From Martinezella calliandrae (lineage in GTDB: Bacteria; Pseudomonadota; Alphaproteobacteria; Rhizobiales; Rhizobiaceae): a DNA stretch of 36,551 nucleotides. The stretch covers positions 1-36,551 of the forward strand of contig NZ_JARFYN010000064.1 in assembly GCF_030272695.1 (NCBI RefSeq). The letters are read 5' to 3'. The notes under the pieces are model-generated. The model was not told where the DNA came from and did not search any database. It worked only from the letters and a program-made list of their open reading frames with translations. Below are positions 32,023 through 36,551 of the stretch, one piece after another (position 1 is the stretch's first letter; the number at the start of each line of letters is the position of its first letter). The position numbers were made by a program, and so were the translations under genes.

Positions 32023-32760
32023 TTGGAACAGACGTATGCCATCGCTGCCGAAGCGATGAGAGATTCCTTGGCAATTCTGGAGCGGGCTGTCCCAAAGCCG
32101 CGTTTTGGAATGAGCAAGGCAGGACATTGCGGTTACAGGTATGTTGAGCGCCTTCCGGGACAGGCGATATTTCTAAAATCTGTTCGTATGTTTAGCGCCA
32201 TTCAATCTCTCAAGCTTCTGCTCGATGCGGGTCTATTTCTTGACGGTGGGGCATCCATGCGGATCCTCGACGAGATCGGTTCGGACATACAATTCCTAGC
32301 GGCTCCTTTTCTCACGGGCGCGAAACACGAAGCGATTTACGATCAGTTTCTGACCGAGTTCTTCCAGGAGGAGTTTGACCATTCTGAAATATTGAAATCC
32401 AGTCAGAAACGGCATCGAGTGAGTCGACAGAAGATTCGCGCCTGCATTGTACGAGCGTATGGGCACGACGATACGTCAACGCAAAATGACGTCCTTCGTG
32501 TTATCGACAACGCTTTTTCTGGCTATGTACACGGCGCCGCCGTTCACATGATGGACGCCTACGACGGCGCGCGCTTTGTGGTTCCCGCATGTGGTCACCA
32601 CTCGCCTCTTCGCGGCTTTTGGGCCCAGTTTTCCCAATACTTACACCGCGCCTTGATGAACTTCGCGCTTGCCGCCAAGGCGCTGGGCTGTGAGGAAGAG
32701 TTTGGCCGCCTTTATAAATTGATTACAGTGCTCTTCGACGACGACGGCTTCGCGCGGTAG
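32023..32760 (+). CDS. hypothetical protein
   Basis: 245 residues from a TTG with GGGGGAG ahead. All helical by eye: SVRMFSAIQSLKLLLDAGLF, LDEIGSDIQFLAAPFLTG, QFLTEFFQEEFDHSEILKSS and a C-terminal YLHRALMNFALAAKALGCEE. Conserved-looking polar spots are DEIG, GYVHGAAVHMMD and the His pair in CGHHSP. It resembles, loosely, the DUF5677 layout seen in mobile-island proteins. I cannot assign a role. It opens the right-end cargo zone. Confidence 0.68.
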   Translation: MEQTYAIAAEAMRDSLAILERAVPKPRFGMSKAGHCGYRYVERLPGQAIFLKSVRMFSAIQSLKLLLDAGLFLDGGASMRILDEIGSDIQFLAAPFLTGAKHEAIYDQFLTEFFQEEFDHSEILKSSQKRHRVSRQKIRACIVRAYGHDDTSTQNDVLRVIDNAFSGYVHGAAVHMMDAYDGARFVVPACGHHSPLRGFWAQFSQYLHRALMNFALAAKALGCEEEFGRLYKLITVLFDDDGFAR

Positions 32761-32919
32761 GTTGTTATCATTCGCCGCCAGCGCCGCATAATCCGACCTT
32801 TGCCTACCAGTCGCTAGGTGATTTCCGCCAGGGATACACGCCGGCCGCAGAGGGCAGCATGCGTTAGCGTTCACTCGATTACTCTTCATCGAAGGTAGCC
32901 GGATGGATAATTCGGGCAG

Positions 32920-33753
32920 TCACTTTTCTGGAGAACTGCTGTTCCGGTCCATCAATTGAAAAGCGGCTCGGCGGACTTCGATCGCGGCATCGAGGGCGCG
33001 GGTGATATTAGTGCCGCTGAAGTGTATGCCGATGATTCTGATTTGGTCCCATTCCTGCACCGGGCTGATGACGTTCGCGAACAATTTGCCCCAGCCTGAT
33101 GGGCCGATTTTTATGATTGATGTTAGGCCCAATGTTTCAAACACGAAGAGATTGGCGCCGTCGACTTCGCCATAGAATGGCGATTGTGCGATGACTCGTG
33201 AGAGATCGGTACCTTCGGCGACCAGTGCATGATGGGAGCCAAGGACTTTCAGGTCAACAAGCGCGGAAAGCTCATCGCTTATGCGACCAGCTAGGAGAGA
33301 ATCCGCAATAAGCTTCTCCATGTCAGGGCCGAGCTGAATTCCCGGGTGTCTGTCAGAAAAGGAGAATCGAAGTAAGCTCGCCAGGAGACCGAGAAAGAGA
33401 TCTGGGATGCTGCCCTGCACCCGATAGAACACGACGTCTTCCCGACGCCAAAACTGATGAGATCTGGCCGGGAGATCCGCCCACCTTGCCAGCAGCTCGA
33501 CAAACTTTTTGTCGAATTTGCCAAGGTAGGCATCGCAACTTGCGCACAGAATTTTCTTATCTGAAGACAAGGTCTGGCTGGAATATGACGTTGGTGACTC
33601 CATGTGGACGGTTTGAACGGTCGCGCCCGGCGATTTGAAGTCAACGATTAGGCGCTTCATGCTGTCCGGCAGCAGATGCGCGTTGCAGAGCGGTTTTTCT
33701 TCACCGCAGAGCTTACAAATTCCGAACCACTTGCCGTTTCGGATTTCTTTCAT
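32920..33753 (-). CDS. HNH-like Cys4/His protein, defence-type candidate
   Basis: 277 residues. A zinc-ribbon HNH-like head reads GICKLCGEEKPLCNAHLLPD (Cys 13 and 16, His 26), then KKILCASCDAYLGKF (Cys 70 and 73), the C-x-x-C, H, C-x-x-C order of HNH-type nucleases. The rest (about 85-270) is a mixed domain with SIPDLFLGLLASLLRFSFSD and IIKIGPSGWGKLFANV. This architecture is common in bacterial variable islands near restriction or toxin genes. Catalytic competence cannot be judged because the final HNH His/Asn is not obvious. No partner gene overlaps it; it faces the gene at 32023 tail to tail. Confidence 0.7.
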   Translation of the reverse strand: MKEIRNGKWFGICKLCGEEKPLCNAHLLPDSMKRLIVDFKSPGATVQTVHMESPTSYSSQTLSSDKKILCASCDAYLGKFDKKFVELLARWADLPARSHQFWRREDVVFYRVQGSIPDLFLGLLASLLRFSFSDRHPGIQLGPDMEKLIADSLLAGRISDELSALVDLKVLGSHHALVAEGTDLSRVIAQSPFYGEVDGANLFVFETLGLTSIIKIGPSGWGKLFANVISPVQEWDQIRIIGIHFSGTNITRALDAAIEVRRAAFQLMDRNSSSPEK

Positions 33754-34220
33754 CGTGGCCTCGGCTGTTCAGTTAGTGCCGTGAGTTCCGTGTGCTGCGA
33801 TGCGGCCATCGGTTGGCTTCGTGTCGATTGCTTTTGTCGGCATGACCGCCGAAAAGTCCAGTTACAGCGAGAGAAGAGCGAAAAGAATTAGTTTGAAAGC
33901 TTCCCACCGGATTTACCAATTCAACATTCAATTTAATTAATTCAAAATTAGCATTGAAGCTAAAAAATTTAGTGATATCCTTTAAAAGTTAGGCGACTTT
34001 CCGCCTACAGGCTGCGATAACACAGCCGCATTGGGCCGCCGACACGATCCCCGTCTCGACGGCTCAATTTTTGTGATTTACCCAGCCGCTCAGCCTTCAT
34101 TTGAACTGATGCATATTTTGCATGAGTTGCGCGCACGTGATGATTTTTGCAATAGCGTTCGTGGGGGCGCCGGTGGACAGCTAGCAAACGTCTGGCCCGC
34201 GATGCACCCGTCTGCGGGGG
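33754..34220. other. AT-rich intergenic region
   Basis: About 465 bases. The centre (33905-33990) is clearly AT-rich (ATTTAATTAATTCAAAATTA), unlike the rest of the window. A short plus frame near 34031 gives natural-looking text (SIFVIYPAAQPSFELMHILH) but lacks a good start. It may be a decayed gene. No RNA gene recognised. Confidence 0.35.
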
Positions 34221-34982
34221 CTAGGAGGCCTGGCGACCGAAATACCGTTTTAGATCGTCACTCACGCGATAGACGGCAGCAAACGCCGTTAGGGCAGTAG
34301 CGCGCGTGCAGGTATTTCCCGAACGATCGGTGCGGCCTGGATGGATCAGGTTTCGAGCATCCTTCGCGAGTTTCGCTTGCTGCTTCGCTTCTTCGCCAAT
34401 CAGGTCGTATTTGCGAGCCTCCTCAATCATTTTTGCTAGTCGGATACCGTTCACGTCGTTCACACGATCTTTCAACGCCCAATGCAGCATTCCCTCGAGA
34501 GCTGCTCCCGCAAATACCGTGGCACCCATCCATTCATTTGCGGAAAAATCCGTCCAAGCTGCCCGAATCTTATCTTCAATGGGGGTACGAATGCCATCCT
34601 CCGCAATGAACGCAAGTATCGGCTCCTTTGGTGGTACCTCGTCGCCGCATTTGCTCATGAGAAGGCGGATGCGCTCAACGGCATCCTTGCCCATTACAGC
34701 GTAGGCAGGGCTAATGTCACCGATTGCCCATTTCGCCACTGCAGCGGATAGGGCAGCTCGGCAGCGGGTCAGTTCTACATATTCGTTGAACGGAAGCGCA
34801 ATTAGGTCGCGAGGGACACTCTCCAGCAGCTCTAGAAGACAGCGAACCTCGTTCTGATAGCTGTGCCTAACGCCGTTGCCGTCAAGCTCATTTCTGGCCG
34901 ACCCAAACATGTATTCGATTGCAACTACTATTTGGCTTGGTAGCACAGCTGCCACGTGTACACCTATGTGTTCTGGCTTCAC
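34221..34982 (-). CDS. DUF4145-like protein, second gene of the right-end pair
   Basis: 253 residues from a GTG. The N-terminal half holds ARNELDGNGVRHSYQNEVRC and AKWAIGDISPAYAVMGKDAV. The C-terminal half has GATVFAGAALEGMLHWALKD and AKLAKDARNLIHPGR, the 'GAALE' helix and 'RN-x-x-H-P-G' helix that mark DUF4145/HEPN-like folds. RNxxxH is the HEPN ribonuclease pattern; here R-N-L-I-H (about 210) is one residue shorter than R-x4-6-H, so activity is uncertain. It starts 25 bases after the DUF2971 gene, so they form an operon. Confidence 0.7.
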   Translation of the reverse strand: MKPEHIGVHVAAVLPSQIVVAIEYMFGSARNELDGNGVRHSYQNEVRCLLELLESVPRDLIALPFNEYVELTRCRAALSAAVAKWAIGDISPAYAVMGKDAVERIRLLMSKCGDEVPPKEPILAFIAEDGIRTPIEDKIRAAWTDFSANEWMGATVFAGAALEGMLHWALKDRVNDVNGIRLAKMIEEARKYDLIGEEAKQQAKLAKDARNLIHPGRTDRSGNTCTRATALTAFAAVYRVSDDLKRYFGRQAS

Positions 34983-35007
34983 AAATTGGTCGTGTGAATT
35001 CTAAACG

Positions 35008-35982
35008 TCAGTTTCTTAATGGAATTTCTGACATCCAAATCATTCCATACGGATTCTCAATTCCCCTTGTTTGCAGCACGGTACCCAATGCCTCTTTTAT
35101 TTCTACGGGAAAACTTGTCGGGCCTATAATAATTCTATCTATCAACTGCGCCACCTCAATCCCAACTAGCCCTTCACTTTCCACGCTCTTGAGCGGAATC
35201 TTGAATATCTTCTGCGGAACGCCGTTAAACGTAAATATATCAGGTTTTATTCGTGTAGATTCATACATGCTCGGACTGTAAACGATCCGCCACTCCTTTT
35301 CCTCTGCAAATCCAGGATGCTTTGTGCATAGAACTGCCATTCGAAATACTTCGAACATGTGTCCTAACAGCTGCTCTTCACTGAGTTGTACTATAAGTGC
35401 AAAGTTCTGCTCGAAACCATCAAGAGTATTTGCGAATTCAATGCTGAATTGCGCTTCGCTTAGGTACGCGACTGGAGAGGTGTACGCCTGTAGAGCGTCA
35501 CTTGGCCTCAGGAATGGCTCGCTTCTTACCACGATGGCAACGCCCGTTGGACCACCATAAGCACGCCACATGGACAGACGACCATTTAAATCCTCGGAAT
35601 TTTCATGCTCGGAAATACATGAGATGTAAGTGCTGTTACGAATGCTCGGCAGCCACCCATTAAAGTGGTCTTCCAATTTCTTGCTGAATTCTGGAAATGA
35701 AGGCTCAATTAGCGCTGTAAAGCGCTCCTTGTGTTCCGCATAAGCTAGCCGCAGGCAACTAAAGCCATGTTCGATTTCGTTGAAGTCGTTCATACATGTC
35801 GACTTCCGCATCCAGACTTCTTCATTTGCGATTATCTTCAATGCCGTATCGGCGCTGGTGTAATGCACGAACCTCATATTCGTATTGAGAGCGTTCGCCA
35901 TCCGTCGAAATGCATGAGGGTGGAACAGCTGCATAAGAGCTATCTGATTTGCGTCAAGGCCCGGGTATGGATTTGGTTGCAT
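35008..35982 (-). CDS. DUF2971 protein, first gene of the right-end pair
   Basis: 324 residues from the ATG with GGAG 7 bases ahead (a TTG four codons earlier is possible). The DUF2971 head is clear: MRFVHYTSADTALKIIANEE (about 36-55), then VWMRKSTCMNDFNEIEHGF. The middle has the ISCISEHENSEDLNGRLSMW block, then RAYGGPTGVAIV, and PGFAEEKEWRIVYSP near the end. DUF2971 proteins are scattered in mobile and defence regions, and their biochemical role is not settled. Together with the DUF4145-like partner this is a compact cassette between the phage genes and attR. Codon use is more AT-rich than host genes. Confidence 0.82.
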   Translation of the reverse strand: MQPNPYPGLDANQIALMQLFHPHAFRRMANALNTNMRFVHYTSADTALKIIANEEVWMRKSTCMNDFNEIEHGFSCLRLAYAEHKERFTALIEPSFPEFSKKLEDHFNGWLPSIRNSTYISCISEHENSEDLNGRLSMWRAYGGPTGVAIVVRSEPFLRPSDALQAYTSPVAYLSEAQFSIEFANTLDGFEQNFALIVQLSEEQLLGHMFEVFRMAVLCTKHPGFAEEKEWRIVYSPSMYESTRIKPDIFTFNGVPQKIFKIPLKSVESEGLVGIEVAQLIDRIIIGPTSFPVEIKEALGTVLQTRGIENPYGMIWMSEIPLRN

Positions 35983-36005
35983 TGCCGACTCCAATAATTT
36001 TCGCC

Positions 36006-36034
36006 ATAGTTGAAGGCAGCGGTGCTTGTGTCAA
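36006..36034 (-). promoter_or_regulatory. candidate promoter of the DUF2971 pair
   Basis: Minus strand TTGACA (36034-36029), 17-base spacer, AACTAT (36011-36006), then a short leader to the ATG at 35982. The -35 is perfect, the -10 weak. Confidence 0.4.
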
Positions 36035-36117
36035 CCGATTGAAGCTCGTTGATGTTGCTGTTCAACACGATTATCATTCGTCGCCATCGCCGCAATTTCG
36101 TGGAGAGAATTGGGCAT
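36031..36117 (-). CDS. 28-residue small ORF with ATNDN word
   Basis: Begins MPNSLHEIAAMATNDNRVEQ and ends just at the -35 of the DUF2971 promoter. No good ribosome site, but it carries the element's recurrent word in frame, close to the N-terminus. Listed because of that context. Confidence 0.3.
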   Translation of the reverse strand: MPNSLHEIAAMATNDNRVEQQHQRASIG

Positions 36118-36255
36118 GCGAAATCGTCTGCCGATCGGCGGTTGTTGGTGTTGACATTTCGATGTGGTTATGATCGTTGCGGCTGAAGTTTCGGCAATGA
36201 TTGGCAATGATTGAGCGGAACGGAACGTGTTTAGGCGTCACGTTCGAACACGGAG
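36118..36255. other. regulatory-looking region inside the right end
   Basis: Contains the direct repeat GGCAATGATT GGCAATGATT (about 36193-36212) and a GTTCGAAC palindrome (36242-36249). Integrase arm or excisionase sites would be expected here. No gene. Confidence 0.35.
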
Positions 36256-36276
36256 AAGCCCGGATTTCCGGGCTTT
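36256..36276. terminator. hairpin before attR
   Basis: AAGCCCGG, loop ATTT, CCGGGCTTT. An 8-bp stem, similar in its AAGCCCG arm to the terminator at the left end. It would insulate the cargo from the host flank in both directions. Confidence 0.65.
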
Positions 36277-36293
36277 CTGAGATCATTCTTGTT

Positions 36294-36347
36294 GTTCGGG
36301 ACGTGGGGGTCGAGTGTTCGAATCACTCCACTCCGACCAGCGAAAAG
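36294..36347. repeat. attR: 54-bp direct repeat
   Basis: Identical to 9578-9631. It contains only the 3' half of tRNA-Pro (from the anticodon loop) and is not a functional tRNA. Confidence 0.95.
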
Positions 36348-36350
36348 GCC

Positions 36351-36551
36351 TTAGTTCTGCAGGCTTTCATCCCGAACAAGACTTCTTTCGCGTATGCCAT
36401 TTTCCAGATAACGGACCGCTTGTCCGGTATCAGTGCGGGTGTCGCCCATTGTAGCAATGTTGGCTCCGGATCGTCGTCGGACGGCTCTTCGATCGGCTCG
36501 ATGATGTCGGGCCGATCGTTTTTCGGCGAACCTACGTCCTTGCCGATCGGC
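36351..36551 (-). CDS. partial host gene at the window edge (frame unresolved)
   Basis: Beyond attR the minus strand carries protein-like text in two frames. One runs in from the edge (GKDVGSPKNDRPDIIEPIEE) and stays open into attR, stopping at 36323. The other starts at an ATG at 36449 (MGDTRTDTGQAVRYLENGIR) and stops at 36351. One of these is a real host gene end, but I cannot decide which. Confidence 0.3.
   Translation of the reverse strand, partial: ADRQGRRFAEKRSARHHRADRRAVRRRSGANIATMGDTRTDTGQAVRYLENGIRERSLVRDESLQN

Larger units (their letters stand above)
9578..36293. mobile_element. tRNA-Pro-integrated element of 26.7 kb with phage tail, replication and cargo genes
   Basis: Bounded by the 54-bp direct repeat (one copy counted), with a tyrosine integrase just inside the left end reading toward the tRNA. 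It carries an excisionase-like gene, an Xre regulator, a RepA-like ATPase, a baseplate hub and a tape-measure/lysozyme protein. No capsid, portal, terminase, relaxase or type IV secretion gene is visible. It is therefore a defective or satellite-like prophage, or an integrative element built from phage parts. Most other genes are small, unknown, or secreted cargo. Confidence 0.9.

Noticed and set aside
32641..32889. 82-codon minus frame carrying one AANDN word
   Set aside because: Overlaps the plus gene at 32023 by 120 bases and lacks a ribosome site. Kept only as part of the AANDN observation.
36294..36347. A second tRNA-Pro gene
   Set aside because: Only the 3' half is present; the acceptor 5' strand and D arm are missing.

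Overview
The window looks like chromosome from an alphaproteobacterium of the Rhizobium/Sinorhizobium group. The evidence is a PPDK of rhizobial type, a tail-less second FtsZ like Sinorhizobium FtsZ2, many small rhizobial-type lipoproteins, and rhizobial-style codon use and start sites. The window divides cleanly into host chromosome (1 to about 9577), one integrated mobile element (9578-36293), and a short stretch of host chromosome (about 36348-36551).

Host part: a frameshifted HigA-type antitoxin remnant (176-456, -), ppdK (609-3275, +), a small lipoprotein and an unknown protein (-), a DUF1499 membrane protein (+), a translationally coupled cupin and metallo-beta-lactamase-fold hydrolase pair (-), tRNA-Gln(UUG), ftsZ2 (+), a lipoprotein (-) and tRNA-Pro(CGG). 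ftsZ2 sits between two imperfect 106-bp direct repeats. The second is the 3' end of the neighbouring lipoprotein gene and the first is an orphan copy of it.

Mobile element: a 54-bp block covering the 3' half of tRNA-Pro and 8 bases beyond is repeated at 36294-36347, and a tyrosine integrase lies just inside the left copy. The 26.7-kb element holds: (i) int and an overlapping excisionase-like gene (9.7-11.2 kb); (ii) small genes, an HNH nuclease and an Xre regulator with a divergent operator region (11.3-13.9 kb); (iii) plus-strand cargo of unknown function, including a two-gene cassette (14-18.3 kb); (iv) a run rich in signal-peptide proteins, with a PLD nuclease, a Sel1/peptidoglycan-binding protein and a stand-alone paralogue of its first domain (18.3-24.1 kb); (v) a minus-strand phage-like operon read from a strong palindrome-studded promoter near 31.5 kb: coupled leader peptide, unknown protein, HTH protein, SpoVG-like protein, RepA-like ATPase, GGTGGAAG repeat cluster, small protein, baseplate hub and tape-measure/lysozyme protein; (vi) a right-end cargo zone (31.8-36.1 kb) with a 35-residue hydrophobic peptide gene, a Cys4-type HNH-like protein and a DUF2971 plus DUF4145-like pair, which resembles a defence-island position.

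No capsid, portal, terminase or conjugation genes are visible, so the element is a tail-gene-bearing remnant, a satellite-like element, or a deleted prophage with a plasmid-like replication module. A recurring 15-bp word, always in the same orientation and always able to read A-A/T-N-D-N on the minus strand, marks the element about eight times. It resembles the start of alphaproteobacterial tmRNA tags and is the most unusual sequence pattern I see.
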